A DNA stretch of 64,000 bases from JAVBLP01 sp031553505 (GCA_031553505.1 JAVBLP010000003.1:147462-211461), one strand, 5' to 3'. Counted from the first letter of the stretch, positions 1-9,516 are shown. The notes: generated from the sequence alone by a model not told the origin. Made by a program: numbers and translations.

Positions 1-1
1 G

Positions 2-472
2 CCATTCAGTCCTCCTGCGGCGCCAAACGTGACTGAAACTTTGAAAAATGCCGATGTTATCATCATGGGACCTGGTTCTTTATACACATCGATAATAGTA
101 AATTTTTTGGTTGACGGGGTGGGTGAGGCTATTAAGGCTTCGAGCGCATATAAAATATATGTATGTAATATAATGACACAGCCTGGAGAAACGACTGACC
201 TTTCGCTTTCTGAACATATCAAGGCGATTGAGCAGCATTCATATAAAGGCATTCTTGACTGCGTTATAGTAAATAAAGGCGTGGTTCCTGAAAAGCTTGC
301 GCGCCGTTATAAAAAATTTGGCGCTCATCAGGTAAAAATAGATAAAACCGATGTAAAAACGTTTAAAAGTAATTTGTTTTCTGATGCTGTTTACGCGCGC
401 CACGATTCAGATAAACTTGCAAAGGCGCTTGTGAAAATAATCAGGAGCAATAAGGAAAAAAACAATGATTAA
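2..472 (+). CDS. yvcK: YvcK/GlmR-family protein (gluconeogenesis factor), 5' truncated by window edge
   Basis: The frame is open to the first bases of the window, so this is the C-terminal ~156 residues of a longer protein. A GTG at 29 could be mistaken for a start. The visible part has the family signature GPGSLYTS followed by a conserved NxMTQPGET segment, as in YvcK/GlmR (CofD-like fold, UDP-sugar binding). The family is linked to cell-wall precursor supply and gluconeogenic growth. It overlaps the next gene, the PTS EIIA, by 8 nt, so the two are probably translationally coupled. In many bacteria yvcK sits near hprK and rapZ, which fits its place before PTS genes here; those genes would lie upstream of the window. 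The family call is firm. The physiological role here is inferred. Confidence 0.88.
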   Translation, partial: PFSPPAAPNVTETLKNADVIIMGPGSLYTSIIVNFLVDGVGEAIKASSAYKIYVCNIMTQPGETTDLSLSEHIKAIEQHSYKGILDCVIVNKGVVPEKLARRYKKFGAHQVKIDKTDVKTFKSNLFSDAVYARHDSDKLAKALVKIIRSNKEKNND

Positions 473-875
473 AATTGTTATTGCTACGCACGGGGATCTT
501 GCGCAGGAGCTTGTGAATGCCGCGGAATTGATTGCGGGTAAGCAATCAAACATTTACGCCGTAAAAAGATGCGCAAATGACAGCCTCGCACAAATGCAGG
601 AAAGAATAGATTCTCTTTTAAAAAGCATTAATGATGATGACGGTGTTTTAATTTTAACTGATATGGTCGGCGGTACGCCGTGCAATGCGTCTGCGCCGAT
701 GTGCAGGGCTTTCAATACGGAAGTTGTCGCAGGGGTTAATCTGCCTATGGTTTTGTCGGCTATATTTGCCAGCAAAACGGCAGGAAATGCGGCAGAACTT
801 GCGGATAAAGTTTTAGCTGACGGGCAGAAAAGCATAGTTAACGTAAAGAGACTGTTACTTAGCAGGATGAAGTGA
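465..875 (+). CDS. PTS mannose-family EIIA component
   Basis: This 136-residue protein has the EIIA-Man fold signature. The N-terminal strand IVIATHGDLA carries the phospho-acceptor His9, and a TDMVGGTPCN segment follows about 60 residues later. It would take phosphate from HPr and pass it to EIIB. It is a stand-alone domain rather than the EIIAB fusion of E. coli ManX. The start overlaps the yvcK stop by 8 nt, and EIIB starts 7 nt after its stop. A stand-alone EIIA can be purely regulatory in proteobacteria. Here the complete EIIB, EIIC and EIID set nearby argues for a transport role. Substrate is not determinable from sequence; mannose, glucose, sorbose and amino sugars are all possible. 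Confidence 0.92.
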   Translation: MIKIVIATHGDLAQELVNAAELIAGKQSNIYAVKRCANDSLAQMQERIDSLLKSINDDDGVLILTDMVGGTPCNASAPMCRAFNTEVVAGVNLPMVLSAIFASKTAGNAAELADKVLADGQKSIVNVKRLLLSRMK

Positions 876-882
876 GGTATTT

Positions 883-1383
883 ATGCCGATAGTTCTTGTA
901 AGGATAGATGACAGGCTGGTTCACGGGCAGATAGTCCAAGGCTGGCTTAAAGTCGTCGATGTAAACAAAATAGTCATAGCTTCGGATATTGTCGCCTGCG
1001 ATACTATGCAGCAGATGCTTATGGCGATGGCGGTGCCGAGCAATGTTGAACTTGAAATTAAGAGCGTTCAGGAAGCTGCTGATGCCGTTCTTTCCGGAAA
1101 ATACGCAAAAGATAAAACGATGATTCTTGCCGCGTCTCCGCAGGATATATTGTACATGATTGAACGCGGCGCCGACATTAAATCCGTCAATGTAGGAGGA
1201 ATGCATTTTGTTCACGGCAAAAGGCAGCTTTTGTGCAATCTCTCAGTTGATGATAATGACGTTTTGAGCCTTTATAATATTTACAACAAGGGGATAGAAA
1301 TAGAAGGGCGCGTGCTTCCGGCTGACGAAAGAACAAATATCATTCCCATAATAGAGCGGGAATATAAAAAGGTTAATAAATAA
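883..1383 (+). CDS. PTS mannose/sorbose-family EIIB component
   Basis: The 166-residue length matches the family. The N-terminus has the RIDDRLVHGQI motif with the phosphorylatable His14, the residue that takes phosphate from EIIA and transfers it to the incoming sugar. The start at 883 is preceded by GAGG. The stop codon abuts the ATG of the GH57 gene with no gap, so the two are read together. The cytoplasmic EIIB would dock on the EIIC/EIID membrane complex encoded about 2 kb downstream. The split of the B and C genes by a glycoside hydrolase is unusual. Confidence 0.93.
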   Translation: MPIVLVRIDDRLVHGQIVQGWLKVVDVNKIVIASDIVACDTMQQMLMAMAVPSNVELEIKSVQEAADAVLSGKYAKDKTMILAASPQDILYMIERGADIKSVNVGGMHFVHGKRQLLCNLSVDDNDVLSLYNIYNKGIEIEGRVLPADERTNIIPIIEREYKKVNK

Positions 1384-3450
1384 ATGAGCAAAGTTAAATT
1401 CGTATTTTGCGCGCACAACCACCAGCCTATAGGCAATTTCGGATGGGTTTTTGAAAAGGCGTATCAAGTAGCTTATAAGCCCTTTATGAAAGTTATGATG
1501 AAGCATCCTAAAATAAGATGGAGTCTTCACGCAAGCGGAATGCTGTGGGAGTTTTTCTTAAAAGAACATCCGGATTATATAAAAAATATTAAAACGCTTG
1601 TCGCAAACGGCAATCTTGAAATTTTATCGGGCGGATATTATGAGCCTATTATATCATCCATTCCTGACAGGGATAAAATAGGGCAAATACAAAAGATGAC
1701 GTCTTTTCTGAAAAATAAATTCGGTTGTGAAGAAGCAAACGGGATTTGGCTTGCGGAAAGAGTATGGGAACCGGGCATGGCTAAAGTTTTGTCTGAAAGC
1801 GGGATTGAATATACGGTTTTGGATGACGCGCATTTTTCAGCCGCTGGGATGGACCCTGAAAAACTCGGGGCATATTATACGACCGAAGAGCAGGGGCACC
1901 GCATAAATATTTTTCCGATAAGCCAGAAAATGAGATACTTAATACCGTTTCAAGATGTTGAAAGAACTATTGAGTACTTTAAATTTTTAGCAGACCAGAA
2001 TACGGAAACAAATCCCGTTGTCGTGATGGCTGATGACGGTGAAAAATTCGGTATGTGGCCGGGCACAAATAAGCATGTCTACGAAAACGGCTGGCTCGAA
2101 CGTTTTATAACGGCGCTGGAAGAAAATTCCGATATCGTAGAAACTACGAGCTTTTCAGAAGTATTGAAGACAGAAAAATCTGCAGGAAGAGTTTACCTTC
2201 CCTGCGCTTCATATTTTGAAATGTCGGAATGGTCTTTGCCAAACGTATCGCAGCAGAAATTTGAAGATGTGTTACAAAGATACGGTAATGACAAAGAGTT
2301 AAAAACATTTTTGCACGGCGGATTTTGGAGAGGTTTTTTAACGAAATACGAAGAAGCAAATAATATGCATAAAAAAATGCTCTATGTCAGTGAAAAAATA
2401 GATAAATATGTAGCGGAAAAAAAGCCTCTTGGGGAGAAAGCCCTGGACAGCCTGTATGCAGGGCAGTGCAACTGCGCGTATTGGCACGGGGTATTTGGCG
2501 GGCTTTATCTCCCTCATTTAAGAAATGCAGTGTACAATTCCCTGCTTAAAGCCGAAGGGATCTATAATAAGTCAATGCTTAAGAGGCCGAAATGGTCAGT
2601 GTTTGATTTTAACTGTGATATAGCTGATGAGTATCTCTATGAAAGTAAAACGCAAAATATTTATATACAACTCTCAGGCGGTTCAATTTTTGAATGGGAT
2701 TTGTTTAAAGTAAATCACAACCTTCTTGATGTGTTGACAAGAAGATATGAAGCATACCACAAAAAGCTTAAAGATAATGCTAATAATGTAGTGCTTGTGA
2801 CGGAATCGGGTGAAGGCAAAGTCCAGACAATTCACGATGAAGGCGCCGTAAAAGTTAAAGAACTTGGACTTGAAAAATACCTTGTGTATGACAATTACAG
2901 AAGAACATCGCTTACTGATCATTTCCTGCGTAATGATATAAAGCAGGAAGATTTTATGTTTTCGCGTTATGAAGAGCTAGGAAATTTTGTTTCCGGGCAT
3001 TACAAGGCCGAAGTAAAAGGAAACAAAATTATTTTGACGCGGTTTGGAAAAGTAAAAAATGATGAAGTTGAAATAATAAAGACAATTACTCCGCTTGTTA
3101 ACGGCTACACCGCGGAATATGCAATAAAAAACTGCTCCAAAGAAACGCTTGATATGTACTTTGCCCCGGAACAGAATTTTGCTTTTTCTTCAAAAACAGG
3201 GGAAGATTTTGCGGATTTGAAAGCTGTTGATCTCTGGAAAAGACATGATGATTATTTAAAGTTGGAAGTTGAAATAAAATTATCGGCAAAATGCGATATG
3301 TTTATCTGTCCCGTTGAAACAGTCGCAAATTCTGAAAACGGTTTTGAAAAAACATACCAGGGGACATGTGCGGTGCCTTTGGTTAAATGCCTGCTTAAGC
3401 CTAAAGACAGTATGTTTTTTACTATAAACACTACGGTAAACTTTAAATAA
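1384..3450 (+). CDS. GH57 family alpha-amylase / 4-alpha-glucanotransferase
   Basis: The protein has 688 residues and no signal peptide, so it is cytoplasmic. It begins with the GH57 motif HNHQP (residues 11-15). The nucleophile motif WLAERVWEP follows, with Glu125. The acid/base motif DDGEKFG has Asp217/Asp218. Length and the later region resemble Thermococcus-type 4-alpha-glucanotransferase, with a central DUF1925-like part and a C-terminal beta-sandwich of DUF1926 type. Known family members cleave or transfer alpha-1,4-glucan chains. The gene starts directly after the EIIB stop and ends 1 nt before EIIC, so it is inside the PTS operon. A role in maltodextrin or storage-glucan turnover tied to sugar uptake is inference. 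Specificity between hydrolase and transferase cannot be decided from sequence alone. Confidence 0.9.
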   Translation: MSKVKFVFCAHNHQPIGNFGWVFEKAYQVAYKPFMKVMMKHPKIRWSLHASGMLWEFFLKEHPDYIKNIKTLVANGNLEILSGGYYEPIISSIPDRDKIGQIQKMTSFLKNKFGCEEANGIWLAERVWEPGMAKVLSESGIEYTVLDDAHFSAAGMDPEKLGAYYTTEEQGHRINIFPISQKMRYLIPFQDVERTIEYFKFLADQNTETNPVVVMADDGEKFGMWPGTNKHVYENGWLERFITALEENSDIVETTSFSEVLKTEKSAGRVYLPCASYFEMSEWSLPNVSQQKFEDVLQRYGNDKELKTFLHGGFWRGFLTKYEEANNMHKKMLYVSEKIDKYVAEKKPLGEKALDSLYAGQCNCAYWHGVFGGLYLPHLRNAVYNSLLKAEGIYNKSMLKRPKWSVFDFNCDIADEYLYESKTQNIYIQLSGGSIFEWDLFKVNHNLLDVLTRRYEAYHKKLKDNANNVVLVTESGEGKVQTIHDEGAVKVKELGLEKYLVYDNYRRTSLTDHFLRNDIKQEDFMFSRYEELGNFVSGHYKAEVKGNKIILTRFGKVKNDEVEIIKTITPLVNGYTAEYAIKNCSKETLDMYFAPEQNFAFSSKTGEDFADLKAVDLWKRHDDYLKLEVEIKLSAKCDMFICPVETVANSENGFEKTYQGTCAVPLVKCLLKPKDSMFFTINTTVNFK

Positions 3451-3451
3451 T

Positions 3452-4102
3452 ATGATAATTGAAAGTATATTTATTCTTGTGTTGTTAGCCGCCATATGCA
3501 GTTTGGATATGACTGCGTTCGGGCAGTTTATGATTTGCCGACCGATTTTTTGCGCGCCGCTTTTTGGATTTTTAATGGGTGACATAACGACAGGCCTTTG
3601 GGTCGGGATGATCGCGGAAATGGTCTGGATAAACGCAATCCCGATGGGAGTTGCCGTTCCGGTTGATACGTCTTCCATAAGCATACTTGCTACGTTTTGG
3701 TCGTGCAAATATTTTACGGGCAGCCAGGAAGCTGCTATATGGGGATTAATTCTTGCTATTCCTTTTGCCTATTTTTATAAAGAAATTGACATTTCAGGCA
3801 GGAATTTTAACATAAAAGTAATGCGCTGGGTTGAAAGCGGAATACATGCCGGCAAAGAAGGAAGAATAAACGTCGGTATCTTTATAGGGCTGTTTTTATT
3901 CTTATTGAGGGCCTATATTTTTTACTTTTTGGCTATGGTTGTCGGCGGATGGATATACCAGGGAATTTATTTGCAGTTACCTGCGTTTATAATGGCTGGT
4001 TTTAAAAAAGCATGGTATTTGCTGCCGGTATTGGGGTTTGGCGCCGTTTTATATAATTTCAGAACTATAAAGATTCCGTTTATGGGGAAGAAAAATGTTT
4101 AA
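3452..4102 (+). CDS. PTS mannose/sorbose-family EIIC component
   Basis: This is a hydrophobic 216-residue membrane protein with several predicted helices and family-typical segments: a glycine-rich GDITTGLWVGMIAEMVW stretch, then a PMGVAVPVDTS loop. EIIC forms the sugar-translocating channel together with EIID. It is somewhat shorter than E. coli ManY (about 266 residues), but the start has no plausible extension because the GH57 stop is 1 nt upstream. It overlaps the EIID start by 8 nt. No strong ribosome-binding site is visible, which fits translational coupling to the upstream gene. Confidence 0.9.
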   Translation: MIIESIFILVLLAAICSLDMTAFGQFMICRPIFCAPLFGFLMGDITTGLWVGMIAEMVWINAIPMGVAVPVDTSSISILATFWSCKYFTGSQEAAIWGLILAIPFAYFYKEIDISGRNFNIKVMRWVESGIHAGKEGRINVGIFIGLFLFLLRAYIFYFLAMVVGGWIYQGIYLQLPAFIMAGFKKAWYLLPVLGFGAVLYNFRTIKIPFMGKKNV

Positions 4103-4886
4103 ACCTTATACGAAAATGTTTTTTAAAGCTTTTTTTATACAGTCTTTGTGGAATTTTGAAAGGCTTCAAAATATAGGTTTTTTATTTGTGTTAAAACCGT
4201 TTTTAGACAAAGTTTATTTAAATCCTGACAGAAGAAAGGAAGCTCTTTTAAGGCATACGGGTTTTTTTAACACGCATCCGTATATGGCAAATGTTATAGT
4301 AGCTATAACTGCAAATATGGAAAAGAAAAACGCGGAAAGCGCATCTTTGGCTGACGTAAAAAACGTAAACATGATAAAAAGCGCCATGGCAGGCCCGCTT
4401 GCGGCCATAGGGGATTCTTTTTTCTGGGGAACTTTAAGGCCGGTTACGTCATTTATCAGCATTTTTCTTGTGGTTCTTTTCGCGAGAGTTTTAAACCAGG
4501 AATTGCTCCAATACAGCATAATTGTGCCTTTGTGCTTCATTTTTATTTATAACATTGTGCATATACCGCTAAGATACTGGCTTATGATTATCAGCTTAAG
4601 GCTTGATAAAGAAAGCGTTGCGTTGATTTCAAGGCTTGAATTTAAGTTTTTGTGGGAGATGGCAAGATATGCAGGGCTTTTGATAATAATAGTAACATTG
4701 TTCTTCTATTTTAAAGTATTTGGTTTTGCTCCTGCAAACACTAATTTTTTTGGCGCTGCCGTACCTGATGCTTTTGTTTACGGCGTGGTTCTGGTTTTAG
4801 CAACGGTTTTGGGAAGGTTTAGCGCGACATTTATGTTTTACAGCGTAATTCTTTTGTGCATAATAATGTCATATTTAGGAATATAG
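4095..4886 (+). CDS. PTS mannose/sorbose-family EIID component
   Basis: The 263-residue protein shows the EIID pattern. The N-terminal cytoplasmic region contains QSLWNFERLQNIGF and later FNTHPYMA. A conserved AGPLAAIGDSFFWGTLRP segment follows, and then C-terminal membrane helices. EIID is unique to the mannose class and completes the permease with EIIC. Its start overlaps the EIIC stop by 8 nt and is preceded by GGGGAAG. HPr starts 2 nt after its stop, so the general PTS proteins are in the same transcription unit as this sugar-specific permease. Confidence 0.92.
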   Translation: MFKPYTKMFFKAFFIQSLWNFERLQNIGFLFVLKPFLDKVYLNPDRRKEALLRHTGFFNTHPYMANVIVAITANMEKKNAESASLADVKNVNMIKSAMAGPLAAIGDSFFWGTLRPVTSFISIFLVVLFARVLNQELLQYSIIVPLCFIFIYNIVHIPLRYWLMIISLRLDKESVALISRLEFKFLWEMARYAGLLIIIVTLFFYFKVFGFAPANTNFFGAAVPDAFVYGVVLVLATVLGRFSATFMFYSVILLCIIMSYLGI

Positions 4887-4888
4887 AA

Positions 4889-5152
4889 ATGAAAGAAAAA
4901 AACATCAAAGTATCAAACAAAATGGGGCTTCATGCCAGGCCAGCCGCTATGTTAGTTCAAACGACTTCAAAATTCCAGTCCTCAATTAAAATTCTTAAAG
5001 ATGATTTTGATGTTGATGCAAAAAGCATTATGGGTGTTATGACTTTGGCTGCCGGGCCGGGATGCGAGCTGAAGTTTGTGGCCGACGGACCGGATGAAAA
5101 TGAAGCGCTAGAAGCCGTAGAAAGACTTTTTAATTCAGGATTCCAGGAGTAA
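4889..5152 (+). CDS. ptsH: Phosphocarrier protein HPr
   Basis: I place the start at 4889, where an AGGA lies 8 nt upstream. A longer reading frame begins inside EIID but has no support. The resulting 87-residue protein has the active-site motif GLHARPA with His15, and Ser46 in AKSIMGV at the exact position phosphorylated by HPr kinase in Firmicutes. His15 relays phosphate from PtsI to EIIA. The conserved Ser46 suggests regulation by an HPr kinase, although no hprK gene is in the window. It lies between EIID and ptsI. Confidence 0.95.
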   Translation: MKEKNIKVSNKMGLHARPAAMLVQTTSKFQSSIKILKDDFDVDAKSIMGVMTLAAGPGCELKFVADGPDENEALEAVERLFNSGFQE

Positions 5153-5159
5153 ATAAATC

Positions 5160-6908
5160 ATGGCGCAGAGCAGAAAGGATTTAACATTAAAGGGTGTTGC
5201 GGCGTCAACAGGCATTGTAATCGGCAAAGTTTTTTTGCTCGAAGATGATGATTTTTGCCTGATCCAGAAAGAAATTCCTAAAAATGCCAGAGCGGCGGAG
5301 CTTAAACGCTTAAGCGACGCTATTGAGAAAACTAGAGCTGAACTCCAGGTTACATACGACAAGATAAACAGTGTTTTGGGTGAAAATTACGCGAAAATTG
5401 CAGATGTTCACTTGTTAATTCTTGATGATCCGGCTATGAAGAATGATGTCGTCAAAATGATAGAAGACGGGGTAAACGCCGAGTATGCTATTTTTAAAGT
5501 TCTGGATAAAATCGTACGCTCCTTTGAAACTATTGAAGATGATTATTTCAGGGAAAGAAAACTTGATATTCAGGATGTAGGTAAAAAAATTCTCGGAAAT
5601 TTGCTCGGAAAACAAAAAAAACCAATTGCAAATATACCTGATGATTCGATAGTGGTATCTCATAACCTTACCCCGGCCGACACTGTGGCAATGAGGGAAA
5701 AACACGTAAAAGCTTTTGCTACCGATATCGGCGGGAAAACTTCCCATACAGCTATTGTCGCGCAAGGGCTTGAAATTCCCGCGGTTGTAGGTCTTAAAAC
5801 CGTTTCTGTGCAGACAGTTTCCGGAGATACTATGATTGTTGACGGAAACAAGGGTATTGTAATTTTAAATCCTTCTGAAGCAATGCTTTCAACATATAAA
5901 AAAGAATTTGAGATCCAGTCCGCAAAGAATAAAGAACTGGAAAAAATTAAGGATCTTCCTGCGGAAACAATCGATAAAAGGAAAGTTTTGCTGTATGCAA
6001 ATATAGATAATCCGGACGAAGTTAAATCTGTGCTTAATAACGGTGCTACGGGCATTGGGCTTTACAGGACCGAGTTTATGTATTTTAACCGCAGTACAAT
6101 GCCTAAAGAAGAAGAGCATTTTGAAAAATATTCGCAGGTTGTAAAAGACATGGGTCCTCTTACTACTATTATAAGGACTATAGATTTAGGCGGCGACAAA
6201 CTTGCCCGCCTCGGGCTTTTAGATATAGGTGATGAAGAAAACCCGTTTATGGGGCTTCGCGCGATAAGGCTTTGCCTGAAATATCCAGATATTTTTATAG
6301 ATCAGCTGAGAGGTATTTTGAGGGCTTCCGTAAAAGGGAAAATTAGGATAATGTACCCTATGATTTCAGGGTTGGAAGAACTCAGAGAAGCGAATAAAAT
6401 ACTAGGAAAAGTTAAAAACAGCCTGAAAAAAGAAAATATAAAATTTGATGAAAATATAGAAGTCGGCGCTATGATAGAAGTTCCTTCCGCCGCGGTAATA
6501 ATGGACGCTATCGCAAAAGAAGTTGATTTTGTTTCTATAGGCACAAACGATTTAATACAATATACTCTTGCGGTCGACAGGGTAAATGAAAATGTCGCGA
6601 ATTTGTACGATCCGCTGCATCCCGCGATTCTCAGGCTTATTAAGGGAATTATAGATGAAGGACACAAGGCAGGCATAGACGTCGCCATGTGCGGCGAGAT
6701 GGCTGGCGATCCGTACTATACTCCTATTTTGCTCGGGCTCGGGCTTGATGAATTCAGCGTTTCATCCGCGCAACTGCCTAAAATTAAGAGAATAATAAGA
6801 AACATTTCATTTGCCGAAGCAAAGAAAGTTGCCGAAGAAGTGCTTAAATGCGGCGACAAGGAATCTATTTCAAAAATTATGAGTTCAATAAAAATTAAAG
6901 ATAATTAA
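5160..6908 (+). CDS. ptsI: Phosphoenolpyruvate-protein phosphotransferase, enzyme I
   Basis: Enzyme I starts the PTS phosphorelay by autophosphorylation from PEP. At 582 residues it has full family length. The N-terminal HPr-binding/phosphohistidine domain contains GGKTSHTAIVA with the phosphorylated His196. The C-terminal TIM-barrel PEP-binding domain contains GIGLYRTEFMY, DLGGDKLA, FVSIGTNDLIQYT and the catalytic-cysteine segment AMCGEMAGDP. It starts 7 nt after ptsH and ends the PTS operon. A GTG-start lepA follows 29 nt later, with no terminator hairpin between, so readthrough into lepA is possible. Confidence 0.96.
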   Translation: MAQSRKDLTLKGVAASTGIVIGKVFLLEDDDFCLIQKEIPKNARAAELKRLSDAIEKTRAELQVTYDKINSVLGENYAKIADVHLLILDDPAMKNDVVKMIEDGVNAEYAIFKVLDKIVRSFETIEDDYFRERKLDIQDVGKKILGNLLGKQKKPIANIPDDSIVVSHNLTPADTVAMREKHVKAFATDIGGKTSHTAIVAQGLEIPAVVGLKTVSVQTVSGDTMIVDGNKGIVILNPSEAMLSTYKKEFEIQSAKNKELEKIKDLPAETIDKRKVLLYANIDNPDEVKSVLNNGATGIGLYRTEFMYFNRSTMPKEEEHFEKYSQVVKDMGPLTTIIRTIDLGGDKLARLGLLDIGDEENPFMGLRAIRLCLKYPDIFIDQLRGILRASVKGKIRIMYPMISGLEELREANKILGKVKNSLKKENIKFDENIEVGAMIEVPSAAVIMDAIAKEVDFVSIGTNDLIQYTLAVDRVNENVANLYDPLHPAILRLIKGIIDEGHKAGIDVAMCGEMAGDPYYTPILLGLGLDEFSVSSAQLPKIKRIIRNISFAEAKKVAEEVLKCGDKESISKIMSSIKIKDN

Positions 6909-6937
6909 TTATTGACTTGCAACAAGGATAAGCCACG

Positions 6938-8734
6938 GTGTCAACAGAATCAAATATAAGAAATTTTTGCATTATCGCGCACATAGACCACGGAAAGAGT
7001 ACTCTGGCAGACAGGCTTCTTGAATATACGGGAACGATTTCAAGAAGGGAAATGAAAGAGCAGATTCTTGACGGTATGGAGCTTGAAAGGGAAAGAGGCA
7101 TTACTATCAAAGCTAAAGCCGTCAGGATGGATTATACCGCTAAAGACGGAAAAAAATACATCCTAAATCTAATAGATACTCCCGGCCACGTAGATTTTAC
7201 GTATGAGGTTTCAAGGGCTTTAGCCGCCTGCGAGGGCGCTATTTTGGTTATTGATGCCACGCAGGGCGTTGAAGCACAGACTCTTGCCAATACTATGCTT
7301 GCCAAGAATGCGAACTTGAAAATCATTCCCGTTATCAATAAAATAGACCTTCCTACCGCAGATGTTGACAGCGCGTACGAGCAGATGAAAGAAGCGTTGG
7401 AGGTTGACGCCGAACCGATACTTGCAAGCGCGAAGGAAGGCATCGGAATCGGTGAAATAGTCGATTCAGTCATTACAAATGTTCCGCCGGCAAAAGTTCT
7501 TTCCGCTGAACCGCTTTCCGCGCTCATTTTTGATTCTTTTTACGATTCTTACAGGGGCGTTATAGTCATTATCAGGGTTTTTGAAGGCGTGATAAGCAAA
7601 GGCATGAAGATAAAACTTATGGCTTCCGACGTGGAGTATGAAGTTCTTGAAGTCGGCTACATGAAGATAAAGATGGTTGAAGCGGAAAACCTTTCTTCCG
7701 GAGAGGTGGGATACCTTGTTGCCGGTATCAAAGACATACATGATATAAAAATAGGCGATACAGTTACGGAAAATAAAAGGCCGACAACGCATCCTCACGC
7801 GGGATATAAAGAAATAAACCCTTTTGTTTTTGCTGGGCTTTACCCTTTTAGCACGTCAGATTATGACGGTCTGAAAAGCGCTTTGGAAAAACTGAAGCTT
7901 TCGGATTCGTCTCTTGTATACTTTCCTGAGACTTCAGTGGCTTTAGGATTTGGTTTCAGGTGCGGGTTTTTGGGTTCTCTGCATTTGGAGATAGTAAAAG
8001 AAAGGCTTGAGAGAGAATTTGGGCTTAGCCTTCTTGTCACCGCGCCTAACGTTGTTTATAAAATAAAAGTAAAAGGCCAGACTATTTCTATAGATAATCC
8101 GGCGAAATTTCCGAGCAATTCGGAAATTGAAGAAATATGGGAGCCGTATGTAGAAGCGACTATCATTTGCCCGGTGGATTATCTGGGCGCTCTTTTGGAT
8201 TTATGCCAGAAGAGGAGAGGAAAACAATTGCAAATGAAGTATTTAAATGCTAAAATCGTTGTGCTGAAATACCACTTACCTCTCGCAGAAATTATTGTAG
8301 GCTTTTACGACTCATTAAAATCAGTTTCAAAAGGATATGCTTCGTTTGATTACGAACATGTCGATCCCCAGCCGGGCGATTTAGTTAAGCTGGAAATTAT
8401 GATTAACTCGGAAGTTGTGGATGCTTTCTCAATGATTGTACATAAAGATAAAGCGCAAACCGCAGCTCACTACCTTACGGAAAAACTTAGAACCATTATC
8501 CCAAGACACATGTTTGAAATTCCTATCCAGGCAAGGGTAAATAATAAGATAATTGCCAGAGAAAATATCTCCGCGATACGCAAAGACGTCCTTGCGAAAT
8601 GTTACGGAGGCGATATTTCAAGAAAAAGAAAGCTTCTTGAAAAACAGAAAGAAGGAAAACGCAAAATGAGGCAATTTGGAAGAGTTGAGATACCGCCGGA
8701 AGCTTTTGTAGCGGTTTTAAAAATTGATGACTAA
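6938..8734 (+). CDS. lepA: Elongation factor 4 (back-translocase LepA)
   Basis: This 598-residue translational GTPase has G1 AHIDHGKST (residues 14-22), the switch I segment RGITIKAKAV, G3 DTPGHVDF, G4 NKIDLP, and the LepA-specific C-terminal domain in place of EF-G domain IV. The start is a GTG at 6938 with AAGG about 10 nt upstream. No ATG gives a complete G domain. EF4 remodels stalled or mistranslocated ribosomes and assists 30S assembly. lepB follows 11 nt after the stop, the classic lepA-lepB pair. Confidence 0.96.
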   Translation: MSTESNIRNFCIIAHIDHGKSTLADRLLEYTGTISRREMKEQILDGMELERERGITIKAKAVRMDYTAKDGKKYILNLIDTPGHVDFTYEVSRALAACEGAILVIDATQGVEAQTLANTMLAKNANLKIIPVINKIDLPTADVDSAYEQMKEALEVDAEPILASAKEGIGIGEIVDSVITNVPPAKVLSAEPLSALIFDSFYDSYRGVIVIIRVFEGVISKGMKIKLMASDVEYEVLEVGYMKIKMVEAENLSSGEVGYLVAGIKDIHDIKIGDTVTENKRPTTHPHAGYKEINPFVFAGLYPFSTSDYDGLKSALEKLKLSDSSLVYFPETSVALGFGFRCGFLGSLHLEIVKERLEREFGLSLLVTAPNVVYKIKVKGQTISIDNPAKFPSNSEIEEIWEPYVEATIICPVDYLGALLDLCQKRRGKQLQMKYLNAKIVVLKYHLPLAEIIVGFYDSLKSVSKGYASFDYEHVDPQPGDLVKLEIMINSEVVDAFSMIVHKDKAQTAAHYLTEKLRTIIPRHMFEIPIQARVNNKIIARENISAIRKDVLAKCYGGDISRKRKLLEKQKEGKRKMRQFGRVEIPPEAFVAVLKIDD

Positions 8735-8745
8735 CGGAGAATGTA

Positions 8746-9516
8746 ATGGAAGTTAAACTTTTTATCGCTGGCTGCATACTATTCGCGGTTGCCATGATTA
8801 TGAAAGCCGTGAAGAAAAACTTTAAAACTGAAACATCGCAAAAGCTTTTTAAAAATGTCTATTCATGGGTTGATACCGGCTGGACGGCGCTGATAATCGC
8901 TGCTTTTTTAATGTTCTTTTTTATACAGGCTTTTAAGATTCCTTCCGGAAGTATGAGAAATACGCTTCTTGAGGGCGATCATCTTTTTGTTAATAAATTT
9001 GTATATGGCTTCCATATACCTTTTAGCGACGGCAAAAGATTTGCCGCGCTTAAAAAAGTAGGCGCAGGCGATATAGTGGTTTTCAGATGTCCTCCTGAAG
9101 CTTTAACATTTTCCGAAAGAGAATCCGGCATAAAAAAAGATTATATAAAAAGATGTGTTGCCGTTGCCGGAGATACTGTTGAAATAAAAGATAAGAAACT
9201 CTATATTAACGGAATTCCTCAGGATGAGCCTTATGTGGTTTATGGCGACCAGAATATTTACCAGAGTTTTAATCTTTTTGCCACTTCGGAAGAGTACCAG
9301 GCCGCGTGGGAAACAGGAAAATTTACATCGCTGTCAGGCACTTTTATGAGAGATAATTTCGGTCCTGTGACTGTTCCTGAAGGGCACTATATGATGATGG
9401 GCGATAACAGGGATTTTTCTTTTGACTGCCGTTTTTTTGGGCCGCTCGAAGATAAGTATATAAAAGGAAAAGCGCTGTTTTTGTACTGGCCTGTAAAACG
9501 CTGGAGATTAATATAG
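8746..9516 (+). CDS. lepB: Signal peptidase I
   Basis: This 256-residue enzyme cleaves signal peptides on the periplasmic side of the inner membrane. Two N-terminal hydrophobic segments (about residues 4-19 and 46-62) precede the catalytic serine in IPSGSM (Ser69). The general-base lysine lies in YIKRCVAVAGD (Lys135), and the C-terminal box GDNRDFSFDCRFFG is present. It is coupled to lepA at an 11-nt distance. Signal-peptide-bearing proteins elsewhere in the window (28773, 29936, 43046) are likely clients. That link is inference. Confidence 0.95.
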   Translation: MEVKLFIAGCILFAVAMIMKAVKKNFKTETSQKLFKNVYSWVDTGWTALIIAAFLMFFFIQAFKIPSGSMRNTLLEGDHLFVNKFVYGFHIPFSDGKRFAALKKVGAGDIVVFRCPPEALTFSERESGIKKDYIKRCVAVAGDTVEIKDKKLYINGIPQDEPYVVYGDQNIYQSFNLFATSEEYQAAWETGKFTSLSGTFMRDNFGPVTVPEGHYMMMGDNRDFSFDCRFFGPLEDKYIKGKALFLYWPVKRWRLI

